The notes under the pieces: generated by a model
Told to the model about the DNA's origin: nothing
The model's database searches: none
The model's input: the letters and a program-made list of their open reading frames with translations, nothing else
DNA from: Candidatus Eremiobacterota bacterium
GTDB lineage: Bacteria; Vulcanimicrobiota; CADAWZ01; Ess09-12
Direction of reading: 5' to 3'
Assembly: GCA_031082125.1 (NCBI GenBank)
Contig: JAVHLM010000038.1
Location: 1-60,007, forward strand
Length of the DNA stretch: 60,007 nt
Shown here: positions 8,998-17,228 of the stretch, in pieces
Position numbering within the stretch: position 1 is the first letter of the stretch
Layout: every line of letters starts with the position of its first letter
Translations under genes and position numbers: made by a program

Positions 8998-9891
8998 TTA
9001 AAGATCGGACTTGCTGTCTCCCATAAGGTTGAAATGCCCCGTCTGTATCTTGTTTCCCACGAGGCTGGTCAGAAGAAGGCCTCCAAGAAATCCCGCCGTG
9101 GCGCCGATGGGGCCGGCGAACATGGCTCCTGCAGCGGCGCCGGTTGCTGCTCCCATCAGCACAGGGTAATGGGATGCCATGTTTTTCCAGAAGCTGGATT
9201 TGTCCGAATAAACTGTCTCAGCTCCCTTGATGTCCTGGAAGCTCGCAGGGGCCGCCGCCGGCCTGCCCATGAAATTCTTGAGGGGCGCTTCTATCTTGTT
9301 GGGGATATTCTGGAGGGCACGGTAGACTATCTCGGCGCAGTAATGAGCCTTGTCCTCGCTGAGATCAAAGGCGGAGTCATAAGGTTTTCCCAGCTGGCTG
9401 CGCAGGTAGTCAACGGCGGCCTGGCGGTCCTCGGGGGTCTTGTAGGGGGGCCTGATTACCTCGATGAGAAGCTGGCCCTGGAGATACTCGCGCAGGTCGG
9501 TCCTCACGACGCCCTTCCCCGAGGGATCGCCGGTGGTGGCTTCTATGAACTTCCCGTCGCCTTCGTACATGGCAGCGTGGGTATAGTCGGAGTCAAGGGT
9601 GACTTTTTCAAAGACCTGCCAGCCGGGGTAGGGATTGTTGGTCTCCAGGATGATGTCGCCCGGCTGGATGACTGAGCATATCTTGTCGCGGCGCTCGTCG
9701 GACATCTTCTCGGTGGTGCTCGGGATCCTCAGGGAGAGGAGCGTGGTGAACCAGTTGCCGTTCCCCGAAGGCTCATCTGAAGGCTTCTGCCGCTCAAAGG
9801 TGTCCTTCACCTGGGGTTCCTGTTCCCGTACCTGGCCCTGTTCTCTCGGCATGCCTCTATATGGGTTTGTACCGGTGCTTCCTATCTCCAT
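8998..9891 (-). CDS. YiiX/C92-like NlpC/P60-type cysteine hydrolase
   Basis: Permuted papain-like fold of the YaeF/YiiX type; relatives cleave amide or lipid-peptide bonds, but the substrate here is unknown. The core runs over residues 75-200: PGDIILE, then DYTHAAMY with the probable catalytic His105, FIEAT, and HYCAEIVYRAL with the probable nucleophile Cys185. The first ~50 residues are disordered and rich in Pro, Gln, Glu and Gly, with no signal peptide. The C-terminus (about 240-285) is a glycine-zipper segment (GAATGAAAGAMFAGP) that could insert in membranes. The ribosome site GAGGAGG is clear. The start MEIGSTGTNPY fits the leader pattern shared by six other proteins here (see findings). 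Confidence 0.8.
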   Translation of the reverse strand: MEIGSTGTNPYRGMPREQGQVREQEPQVKDTFERQKPSDEPSGNGNWFTTLLSLRIPSTTEKMSDERRDKICSVIQPGDIILETNNPYPGWQVFEKVTLDSDYTHAAMYEGDGKFIEATTGDPSGKGVVRTDLREYLQGQLLIEVIRPPYKTPEDRQAAVDYLRSQLGKPYDSAFDLSEDKAHYCAEIVYRALQNIPNKIEAPLKNFMGRPAAAPASFQDIKGAETVYSDKSSFWKNMASHYPVLMGAATGAAAGAMFAGPIGATAGFLGGLLLTSLVGNKIQTGHFNLMGDSKSDL

Positions 9892-9939
9892 TGCCTACCT
9901 CCTCAACAACCTTTAGAATCTCATATCCTGGCGGATCTT

Positions 9940-9945
9940 ATTATA
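9940..9945 (-). promoter_or_regulatory. -10 element for the YiiX-like gene
   Basis: Reverse-strand TATAAT lies about 50 nt upstream of the start at 9891, in the 160-nt gap after the FlhA-like gene. The -35 at 17 nt (GAGCAG) is weak. Confidence 0.4.
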
Positions 9946-10051
9946 TCCTACAGGAGGCATTTCTGCTCATAGTTTCCAAAAGTTAATAATTTGAAATAAA
10001 ATCAAACCCAGGTCTGGGAAGACCCGGAATGGCCAGGGAAAGTCCCGTTGC

Positions 10052-12325
10052 TCACGAGGCTTCCTGGAGCTCAAGCTCCACGATTTCAGAAGACCATGCT
10101 GTAATGGTGGTGACAACTGATATCCGCATATCAGGCGGCACCTCCTGGAACGAAAGGACCGAGAGGTCAGGGAAGACTCCCCGCGTGAGGCGCGCAAGGG
10201 AGGGCCTGATGGAGGGGGCGCAGAGGAGCACGGGGCGAAAACCTTCAAGCATCAGGCGCTCCATGGCCTGCCTGAGAAGTTTCAGGAACTCAAGGCCCGT
10301 ATGGGGTTTGAGGGTAAGCGCCACGCCGTCTTCGCAGTGCCGGAGCGATCCTTCGATGAGGCCCGAAACCTCGTGGTCAAGCGTGATGACCGCCAGCATT
10401 CCCTCGTAGGCAAGGGGGGTGCAGAGGGCCCTTCCAAGGCTTTTCCTCACCAGCTCCGTGAGCTCGTCAAGGTCTTTCGTTCTCACAATGGAATCGCTGA
10501 TTATTTCTAGAATGGTGCTGAGGTCCCTGATGGAGACTCCTTCTGCAAGAAGCCTCACACAGACCCCTCTCAATTCCCTTATGCTGATTTCATCGGGGAT
10601 AAGGGAATTCACTACTTCCGGGTGCTTTTTCTTGAGCGTGTCAAGAAGAGCCTTCATCTCCTGGTAGCCCACCAGGTCCCCTGCGTGGCGCCGCGCCATC
10701 ATGGTAATATGAGTTGCCACTACGCTTACAGGCTCGAAGACCATCAGGCCCAAGCGCTCAGCATCGCCCCGTTGTTCCGGGCTTATCCATACGCCGGGCA
10801 TGCCGAAGACAGGGTCATTGACCATGGTTCCCCTGAGGTTGTGGCACTTTTCCTCGGGGCCTATGGCCAGGAGCTGTCCAGGTTTCACTGATCCCGTGGC
10901 CACGGTGGTTTCCTTGATTTTTATGACATAGCCATCGGGTGGGAGTTGGAGATCGTCCCTGAATCTTACGCCAGGGAGCACAATGCCCAGATCGAGTGCC
11001 ATGTGGCGGCGTGTGGCGGTCATTCGCTCAAGGAGCTTGGCGCCCTGGTTGGGATCCACCAGGCAGAGGAGGCTGCGGCCCACACAGATGCAGATGGGGT
11101 CCACCTCGAGGAGCTCAGCGGCGCTCTGCAGTGATTTGTTGCTTTTTTCCGTGAGACTCTCCCTGGACTTTGCAGGAGCTGCTCCCTCCTGTCCCGCCGT
11201 GCCTGAAGGCTTCTTTGAAGTGTCCTCTTTACGGGCCGGCTCGTTTCGCTGATCTTTCTTGGCGGAGGCCTTCCCTCGCGTGAGCGCAGCCATGATCACA
11301 TTCAACGATATGAAGGAATGCCTGCTCAAACCTGTACCAGCAGCAGAAGCGTCCCCGGCGGGGGCTGCTGCTCCGTCTTTCAAGAGCGGGAGCCAGTGGC
11401 GTTCGGTGAATTTCCCCGCAATGGCGAGAAGCTCGGCGAGAAGAAAGTAAGGGATTGAAGGATGGCGCAGCAGTCCAAGGAGCTCCAGGAATCCCAGGAG
11501 CGCCAAGAGGACCGATGCGGAGTAAAAAGCCATGGATTGGGGAAGGAGGGACTCGGCGCTCCTGAGCCTGTCCCGTGACGCCGCTGTCGTGAAGAGAAGA
11601 TCAAGGGCAAGCCCCTGAAGAAAGCAGGGAAGCATAATCAGCACCATGAAGCCGTTCAGGATGGCCAGGCAGTGGGGAAAGCTGCGGGAGATGCCCAGGG
11701 CGATGCATGTCACGACAAGGGATGCGCTGAACTCGAGGCGGGCCTGCACGGAGGCGTAGTGGATGTCGTTGTAAAACTCGTACCTCTTCCAGTTGCGGCT
11801 GTTTTTCCCTTCAAAGGCCTCCGGGCTCTCGCCGGGGAGAGACTCTTCATAAAGGTTTGTCTCGTCGGGGAGGGAGAGTTTTTTTCTGAGGCCCTCGAAG
11901 ACTGATACCGTGAGAATCACAAGGATGGCGAGGACAAACGCTCCTTCGGTGGCGTTCCCGCCTGCCAGGGCATTGCCAAAGGCCGGTATGACCTTGCCAG
12001 GGCCCATTGCCGCGAATTCCAGGGGTGTGCCGGACCACTCGATGAATGCCCTTGCCGCAGCGACGGTAAGGGCGAACCTCACGGGGATTACTGCCCTCAT
12101 GAAAGCGGGAAAGATTTTGAACCTTAAAGGATCAGAGATGAGGCGGGCCCCTGCAATCATCGCCACCGCCAGGCAGAAGTTCACTGCGAGGAGGATGTCA
12201 AGGGTTCTCAAGGGAAGCGTGACGAGAAGCAGGACCAGCACGAGGGGCATGCTTATGCCTTTCAGCATGCAAAAGGAAAGAGGGGCTTTTTTGTAAGTAT
12301 CGAAAGGATTGTCGCCGATGTTCAT
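10052..12325 (-). CDS. Divergent FlhA/SctV-family type III export gate protein
   Basis: FlhA/SctV forms the nonameric inner-membrane export gate of flagellar and injectisome type III secretion. The 757-residue product has the N-terminal membrane part (TLPLRTLDILLAVNFCLAV, RFALTVAAAR) and the cytoplasmic SctV_C part (DLGIVLPGVRFRDDLQLP, HAGDLVGYQEMKALLDTL, EISIRELRGVCVRLLAEGVS). The conserved FHIPEP loop, normally with an LPGKQM-like core, is degenerate: LPGESPE remains, then the equivalent of the EADFYGAMDGASKF segment reads YEFYNDIHYASVQ. A Lys/Pro-rich linker lies near residues 350-400. The start at 12325 has AGGAGG at 9 nt; ATG 12331 is too close. No other type III gene is adjacent, so it is an orphan or part of a dispersed system. 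Confidence 0.85.
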   Translation of the reverse strand: MNIGDNPFDTYKKAPLSFCMLKGISMPLVLVLLLVTLPLRTLDILLAVNFCLAVAMIAGARLISDPLRFKIFPAFMRAVIPVRFALTVAAARAFIEWSGTPLEFAAMGPGKVIPAFGNALAGGNATEGAFVLAILVILTVSVFEGLRKKLSLPDETNLYEESLPGESPEAFEGKNSRNWKRYEFYNDIHYASVQARLEFSASLVVTCIALGISRSFPHCLAILNGFMVLIMLPCFLQGLALDLLFTTAASRDRLRSAESLLPQSMAFYSASVLLALLGFLELLGLLRHPSIPYFLLAELLAIAGKFTERHWLPLLKDGAAAPAGDASAAGTGLSRHSFISLNVIMAALTRGKASAKKDQRNEPARKEDTSKKPSGTAGQEGAAPAKSRESLTEKSNKSLQSAAELLEVDPICICVGRSLLCLVDPNQGAKLLERMTATRRHMALDLGIVLPGVRFRDDLQLPPDGYVIKIKETTVATGSVKPGQLLAIGPEEKCHNLRGTMVNDPVFGMPGVWISPEQRGDAERLGLMVFEPVSVVATHITMMARRHAGDLVGYQEMKALLDTLKKKHPEVVNSLIPDEISIRELRGVCVRLLAEGVSIRDLSTILEIISDSIVRTKDLDELTELVRKSLGRALCTPLAYEGMLAVITLDHEVSGLIEGSLRHCEDGVALTLKPHTGLEFLKLLRQAMERLMLEGFRPVLLCAPSIRPSLARLTRGVFPDLSVLSFQEVPPDMRISVVTTITAWSSEIVELELQEAS

Positions 12326-12548
12326 CTTCATGATCCTCCTGTGCGCAGTGATTGTGCCCATTGAGAGTCTTTGCGGCGAGTCATTGAGGCATGCTCATGA
12401 ACTGAAAAAGACCACAGAGATGCGCATTCATGGAGGACGTGATTGAAAGGCGGCGCGGTAACTTGAAGGGCAAGTTGAAATAAGGCGGTAAAGCTTATTT
12501 ATAGCCATCCCTCCGGCATATTCCTTACCTTTATTGTGCCACAGCTAC
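12326..12548. other. Intergenic region, nothing definite
   Basis: This is the gap upstream of the FlhA-like gene. A reverse-strand TATAAA lies near 12495, but I see no good -35. No ORF with a ribosome site was found. The adjoining repeat and promoter are listed separately. Confidence 0.4.
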
Positions 12549-12590
12549 GTTACGAAATTGTTACGAAATTGTAACAATTTCACGAAATTC
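12549..12590. repeat. 11-bp tandem repeat with embedded inverted repeat
   Basis: GTTACGAAATT occurs twice in tandem (12549-12559, 12560-12570), followed by GTAACAATTTC (12571-12581) and a partial ACGAAATTC copy. GAAATTGTTAC and GTAACAATTTC also form a perfect 11-bp inverted repeat around GAAATT. The 11-bp period puts all copies on one DNA face, as in response-regulator boxes. There is no T tract, so it is not a terminator. Confidence 0.6.
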
Positions 12591-12643
12591 TAAGCAAATA
12601 GGGATCTCCAGGCGATCCTTTCCCGGGGCCTTGTGGCGATCTG

Positions 12644-12698
12644 GTAACATTTTCCTTACAAATAGCTTCTTGCCACGCCGGCAGGGAAGGACTATAAT
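12644..12698 (+). promoter_or_regulatory. Pho-box-like direct repeat plus sigma70 promoter
   Basis: GTAACA-N5-CTTACA (12644-12660), then 9 nt, then TTGCCA (12670-12675), 17 nt, and TATAAT (12693-12698). A half-site pair on an 11-bp period directly upstream of the -35 is the usual site for an OmpR/PhoB-type activator. It serves the gene at 12736. Confidence 0.65.
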
Positions 12699-12735
12699 AA
12701 GATGTACAGATTTTCCGGGTAAAGGAGATGGGCAC

Positions 12736-13557
12736 ATGCCAGATGGAACGATTCAAAACACGGGGGGAATGTTCAATGTACCAGACAGGGCCGCAGGGGC
12801 GCCGGTACAGCGCGAAGCACAGCCTGAGACCCAGGGTGATTCATTTGTGGCTTCGACGCCGGATGCGAAGGCCGCTGACAGGATAGCCCGCGATGCCGCC
12901 AACATCCAGGCGGCAAAGGAGCTCCTGACAAAATCCCTCAAGAGCCTTGAGGACGCAAAGCCCGATATCAAGGACACCGTTGACACGGGCAAGGTCACCC
13001 AGGACGGCCTTGAAAAAATGGAGCCCCATTTCAAGGCCATCAACCTGGACACCCTTGTGGAGGGCTGCAAGAAGGATGTGAGCGGCGAGGGGAAAGCCGT
13101 GCGAGCTGCCGGCAATGAAGCGGCGGAGGGCGTGACCAAGGCCGAGGGGAGTCTCAACCAGGCGAAAGCCGATCTCGCGCCCATAGAGAAAAATATTGAC
13201 GATGCGATGGCGCTCCTTAAGAAGGTGAAGGACCGCCAGAAGATGTCGATCCAGGGAGCCCTCTGGGAGCTTGAGAACGGCAAGACCTGGATGAGTGACA
13301 CCAACAGGGACCTCAGGATGTCCGGAAAAGCCTTCGGGAATGGCAAGGAGAGCCTCAAGGAGATGGTCCCCATACTTGACATCGTGGAGCGCGATACCAC
13401 AGAGACCGATGTGGGGCGCTTCTCCAAGGACCTCAAGGAGCTCAAGACAGGGGCCCGCGACGGTATCATGGACGGCTGGCTCAGCGCCAGGGGGAGCGAG
13501 GGCACTCTTGACGGCGTGAAAGGCTACCTCACGAGGGCCCTCAACTACCTGAAGTAG
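12736..13557 (+). CDS. Helical protein of unknown function with disordered leader
   Basis: I do not recognise a family. The 273-residue product starts at the ATG preceded by AAAGGAGATG, not at the upstream in-frame codon at 12631, which lies upstream of the promoter core. Residues 1-50 are disordered (start MPDGTIQNTGGMFNVPD) without a signal peptide. The rest is almost entirely charged amphipathic helix with heptad-like spacing (AAKELLTKSLKSLEDAK, AKADLAPIEKNIDDAMALLKKVK), which suggests coiled coils. It has no Cys-based or catalytic motif. It has its own promoter with the direct-repeat box and its own terminator, so it is monocistronic. The leader places it in the putative export set. Confidence 0.75.
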   Translation: MPDGTIQNTGGMFNVPDRAAGAPVQREAQPETQGDSFVASTPDAKAADRIARDAANIQAAKELLTKSLKSLEDAKPDIKDTVDTGKVTQDGLEKMEPHFKAINLDTLVEGCKKDVSGEGKAVRAAGNEAAEGVTKAEGSLNQAKADLAPIEKNIDDAMALLKKVKDRQKMSIQGALWELENGKTWMSDTNRDLRMSGKAFGNGKESLKEMVPILDIVERDTTETDVGRFSKDLKELKTGARDGIMDGWLSARGSEGTLDGVKGYLTRALNYLK

Positions 13558-13580
13558 CTCTCAGGCGTAATACCGCAATA

Positions 13581-13605
13581 AAAAAGCCCCTTCCCGGGGC
13601 TTTTT
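13581..13605 (+). terminator. Rho-independent terminator
   Basis: AAAAAGCCCC and GGGGCTTTTT form a 10-bp stem around TTCCC, ending in a T run, 23 nt after the stop of the helical-protein gene. Confidence 0.9.
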
Positions 13606-13658
13606 GGTTATCCTGGAAGGCAGGTCCCCGGCACTGAACCGGCCGTTTCTCCCTCCAT

Positions 13659-13687
13659 TTGCATCCAGGCCTTCTTTCTGCTAGAAT
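13659..13687 (+). promoter_or_regulatory. Sigma70 promoter of the BNR lipoprotein gene
   Basis: TTGCAT (13659-13664), 17 nt, TAGAAT (13682-13687). The predicted start of transcription is about 30 nt before the ATG at 13724. Confidence 0.65.
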
Positions 13688-13723
13688 GGGGAATATTGTC
13701 CTGCAATTCTGCAAAGGGGAGTG

Positions 13724-16234
13724 ATGAGGTTGGCCGGAAAGCCCGTTCATTCAATGAGAATTTCTTATTTCTTTCGAGGTGCGCTTCCCGCTCTTGTGCT
13801 CGTCCTTCTCGTTACGGGCGTGCTTTCAGGCTGTTCGGGAGGAGGCGTTTCTTCTGAAGGGTTCCTGACGGGAGGGGGAGGCACTGCAATTGACATCGGG
13901 CACCTCCGTAAAAACCCCTGGCAGGCCCATGGACCCGGCATCGCGGACAAGGGGCAGGTAACGATAGCCTCGCAGGGAAATCCTGATGTGGGAGCCATTC
14001 GTGTCGTCGCTCCCCATCCCGGCACCAGGGATATTCTCTACATCGGGGCAGTGAACGGGGGCATATGGCGGACCGATAATGCCACAAGTCCTGAAGGGCC
14101 TTCATGGGTTCCTCTCACCGACAGCCAGTCGTCGCTCTCCATCGGTGACCTTCAGTTCGACAGTGCCGACGCCTCATACAGCACGCTTGTCGCCGGGTTC
14201 GGCCATTTCAGCGCTTTTCGACGGACACAGGCAAATTCATCAGGCTATCTGCCCGGGCTGGGAGGCCCCCTGGACGGCCTCCTTATCACCACCGATGGCG
14301 GCGCGACATGGAAGCCTCTCGGCCGCGCTGACCTGAGCGGCCGCAATATCGCCTCGCTCGCGGTGCACGGCGCAGTGATGCTCGTGGCGGCAAATCAGGC
14401 AGGGACAGGTCCCGGCCTGTACAGGAGCATTGACGGCGGGAGCACCTTTTCCCTTCTCAGCGGTTCAGCCTCAAGCGGCCTCCCCACCGGCGCGGTGCAG
14501 GCCGTGGCATCGGATCCCGCGAATCCGGGGCGCTACTACGCCGGGGTCATCAGCGCGGGAATTTTCAGGAGTGACGACGACGGCGCACACTGGGTAAATG
14601 TCACGACACCGGCGCTCTCCCCGGTCTTTGATGCATTGACCGACAACGTGAAGATCTCCCTTCATAACAGCACGGGAAACAATGTCGTATGGGTGGGTGT
14701 CGTCCGTAACGGCGCCGCCGCAGGCTTTTTCCGCTCCTCCGATGCCGGGGTGTCCTGGCTCTCTCTTGGAGTACCGACAACGGTGGAAAACGGCATCGTG
14801 ATAGGGATCATCACAGAAACGGACAACGGGTCCGGGCTTGTGCATTTCGGCATGGGGGCCGATGTGAAAGATCCGAATCTTCTCTATGCAGGCGGTGATT
14901 GCCAGCCTTCCGGTGACGGCGACGTCCTGGCCGTGCCTCAGTGGCCCAACTCCATCGGCTCCGTGAATTACACCGGCCGCCTTTTCAGGGCTGACGCATC
15001 GCAGGCTGCCTCCTCGCCCTGGACACCGCTGACCGACAACTATGCCCGGCCGCCGGGCGGCGAGCCCACGGCGCCTCATGCGGACTCGCGCTGCATCGCC
15101 TTCGACGCTGCAGGGGATCTCATCGAGACTGATGACGGCGGTATTTACAGGCGCAGCAGCCCCTCCAGCTCGCAGGGCGCCTGGAGCAGTCTCATTGGCG
15201 CGGGGAGCCTCATGGTGACGGAGTTTCATTCCGTGGCCCTCGATTCAGTGACGCAGACAATCCTGGGAGGCACACAGGATATCGGCACGCCTGAGCAGCT
15301 CCTCGCCGGAGGGCTCCTCTGGCGGAGCGCCCAGCAGGATGACGGCGGGAATGTCGCCGTCGATGAAAGCCAGGGAAGCCTTTCCATCCGCTACACCAGC
15401 ACGCAGTACCTTATCGGACTGGAACGGCGTTTTATCGATGCCGGAAACGCGGTGGTAAAGACAGAGATCCCGGCTCTCATCGTGGAAGGAACGGGCGGCA
15501 TGAGCCTCTCTGCATATGATCCAGGCCTGCAGTTTTATTCCCCCCTCACGCTGAACACCGTAGAGCCTTCAAGGCTCCTCATCGCCTCGTCAAACCTTTA
15601 TGAGTCTTTTGACCGCGGCGATAACCTGGCGCTCCTTGCGGCCTTGGGTGCTCCCTGCGGGGGCACGACCTATGGTGATCCCCTCGTCTACGGCGGAATG
15701 CGCAGAGGGCTGGCCAATGCCGATCTCATCTATGCAGGGGCCGGCAGCTCTCTCTTCCTGCGGACCGCTCCCGGGCAGGCACTCACACGGCTTGGCGGTT
15801 ATCCAGGCGGTGACATTGCCGCCATCACCGTCGATCCCTCAGACTGGGGCAAGGCGGTTGTCCTGGATGCCTCCCATGTGTACCAGACCGGCGATGCCGG
15901 CCAGACGTGGAGCGATATCACCGGCGATCTTCCCCTCACAGGGCTGCAGACGGTGGCGATCATCCCTGCACAGGAGGGACCTTCAGCCGTCGTGGCGGGA
16001 GGAGTGGGGGGGGTCTATGCCTCGCTGACAAGCAGTCCCGGCGCATGGTTCCGTGTCGGCGGGGGCCTTCCCGGGACAGTGGCGATGGACCTTCACTATT
16101 ATCAGGGAAGCGATGTGCTCCTTGTCGGCACGCTGGGCCGCGGCGCATGGACGCTGGGCACTCTCATGTCCGGCAGCGGGAGACAGGGAAGCGGAAGAAG
16201 AATAGAGCCTATTCCCGGGGGGGCTCAGCGATAA
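13724..16234 (+). CDS. Lipoprotein with BNR/sortilin-type beta-propeller repeats
   Basis: The 836-residue product has a signal peptide ending in lipobox VLSGC (Cys near residue 37), so it should be lipid-anchored on the periplasmic or outer face. A Gly-rich linker follows. The rest carries Asp-box repeats typical of BNR/VPS10-like propellers: TDGGATWKPLG, SIDGGSTFSLL, SDDDGAHWVNV, SDAGVSWLSLG, TGDAGQTWSDI. Such propellers bind glycans or proteins; sialidase catalytic residues are not evident. The ribosome site AAAGGGGAG is very close to the ATG at 13724, and an alternative start at 13754 gives a shorter signal peptide. Its 3' end overlaps a small minus-strand ORF by 26 nt. Confidence 0.8.
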   Translation: MRLAGKPVHSMRISYFFRGALPALVLVLLVTGVLSGCSGGGVSSEGFLTGGGGTAIDIGHLRKNPWQAHGPGIADKGQVTIASQGNPDVGAIRVVAPHPGTRDILYIGAVNGGIWRTDNATSPEGPSWVPLTDSQSSLSIGDLQFDSADASYSTLVAGFGHFSAFRRTQANSSGYLPGLGGPLDGLLITTDGGATWKPLGRADLSGRNIASLAVHGAVMLVAANQAGTGPGLYRSIDGGSTFSLLSGSASSGLPTGAVQAVASDPANPGRYYAGVISAGIFRSDDDGAHWVNVTTPALSPVFDALTDNVKISLHNSTGNNVVWVGVVRNGAAAGFFRSSDAGVSWLSLGVPTTVENGIVIGIITETDNGSGLVHFGMGADVKDPNLLYAGGDCQPSGDGDVLAVPQWPNSIGSVNYTGRLFRADASQAASSPWTPLTDNYARPPGGEPTAPHADSRCIAFDAAGDLIETDDGGIYRRSSPSSSQGAWSSLIGAGSLMVTEFHSVALDSVTQTILGGTQDIGTPEQLLAGGLLWRSAQQDDGGNVAVDESQGSLSIRYTSTQYLIGLERRFIDAGNAVVKTEIPALIVEGTGGMSLSAYDPGLQFYSPLTLNTVEPSRLLIASSNLYESFDRGDNLALLAALGAPCGGTTYGDPLVYGGMRRGLANADLIYAGAGSSLFLRTAPGQALTRLGGYPGGDIAAITVDPSDWGKAVVLDASHVYQTGDAGQTWSDITGDLPLTGLQTVAIIPAQEGPSAVVAGGVGGVYASLTSSPGAWFRVGGGLPGTVAMDLHYYQGSDVLLVGTLGRGAWTLGTLMSGSGRQGSGRRIEPIPGGAQR

Positions 16235-16394
16235 GCTCGGGCTCCTGGCCGGTCTCGCGGAGATATTCGATCCATTCCCTGTATTCCCCGGTCCCCGGCG
16301 CCACCTCTTTCATCCCGTCGCCGACAAGACCTTCTTCTCCCTCGGCGCGGCAGGGTACGAGCAGATTGCCACTGGGAAGCTTTTTTATCCTCAT
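16209..16394 (-). CDS. Small conserved-looking protein, 61 residues
   Basis: MRIKKLPSGNLLVPCRAEG begins a compact, non-repetitive product with balanced composition and a good ribosome site (AGGAAAGG, 7 nt before ATG). It contains EGLVGDGMKEV and ends in acidic, Pro-rich sequence. I do not know its function. The basic start and single Cys do not define a motif. It lies 13 nt downstream of another small ORF on the same strand and overlaps the end of the BNR gene, which lowers confidence. Codon usage resembles the neighbours. Confidence 0.5.
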   Translation of the reverse strand: MRIKKLPSGNLLVPCRAEGEEGLVGDGMKEVAPGTGEYREWIEYLRETGQEPELIAEPPRE

Positions 16395-16407
16395 AGCAAG
16401 GCCTTTC

Positions 16408-16515
16408 CTACGAGAGGACCTTCTCTTTCAGGTACTCCACATATTTCCTGTCATAGAGCTTCACCGCATGTTTCATGCCCTCCTTGAGGAGCACCGAGAT
16501 TGACTCGGCGAGCAT
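16408..16515 (-). CDS. Possible 35-residue helical peptide
   Basis: An ATG preceded by AGGGAGG opens a short reading frame, MLAESISVLLKEG followed by a KLYDRKYVEYLKEK helix. In the same frame, protein-like sequence continues upstream to a stop near 16627 with no normal start codon, so this may be the tail of a decayed gene. It sits 13 nt before the 61-residue ORF. Support is weak. Confidence 0.35.
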   Translation of the reverse strand: MLAESISVLLKEGMKHAVKLYDRKYVEYLKEKVLS

Positions 16516-16668
16516 CTCCTCCCTGCCGGCTTTTCCTCCGGGGCCCCTCTGCTTTTCATAGGGCGAAAGCTTCTTCTCAGAGCGCCGGCCGAAAATACCC
16601 GTCCGTTGAAAGAAGGACTCGGGGCTTTATGGCAGAATCACCGAATATATTGACAGGAGGGAACACCT

Positions 16669-17124
16669 ATGATAGATCCATTAGAAAAAATTAAGGCAAT
16701 CAAGCGCTCTTCAGTTTTTACCAATCTCCTCATCGAGGATATCTCCCGCTTCTCCGACATAATCCAGGAAGTGGAATACCCCGCGGGCCACGTGGTGTTC
16801 AGGGAGGGCGACCCGGGAGACAAGATGTATCTCATCGTGAGCGGCGAGGTGACCATAAGAAAGGATATCACCGACGGCGTGGACATGCAGGTGACTATAG
16901 GGGACGGCGAGTGCTTCGGCGAAATGGCCATACTGGACGGTATGCCCCGCTCCGCCACAGTCACCGTAATGAAGCCCGGCGTATTTCTCTCCATCGGGAG
17001 GGATGAGTTCATAGATCTCCTCACCGTCTATCCCGAAATCTCCCTTCAGGTCATTTCAATCCTATCAGGGAGGCTCAGAGAGGCTCATACCAACATCGCG
17101 AAGACCATAAGGGAGCAGCTCTAG
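16669..17124 (+). CDS. Stand-alone cyclic-nucleotide-binding domain protein
   Basis: The 151-residue product is essentially one cNMP-binding (CAP_ED) beta-roll: EYPAGHVVFREGDPGDKMYLIVSGEV, then the phosphate-binding cassette GECFGEMAILDGMPRSATV with the Glu and Arg that hold the cyclic phosphate in CRP-like proteins. There is no helix-turn-helix C-terminus, so it is not a CRP-type transcription factor. It probably acts as a regulatory subunit. The ribosome site AGGAGGG is clear. The same domain is fused to an MscS-like channel at 51635, and the two are similar in the cassette. Confidence 0.88.
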   Translation: MIDPLEKIKAIKRSSVFTNLLIEDISRFSDIIQEVEYPAGHVVFREGDPGDKMYLIVSGEVTIRKDITDGVDMQVTIGDGECFGEMAILDGMPRSATVTVMKPGVFLSIGRDEFIDLLTVYPEISLQVISILSGRLREAHTNIAKTIREQL

Positions 17125-17228
17125 CTTCCCGGGTACCGGGAATTGTACCAAAGTTCCTATCTTCTCCCCGCCCTGTGCGCTATCATGAAATCACGGAAAA
17201 AGCAGACGATCTATAAGGAGGGGGAAAG

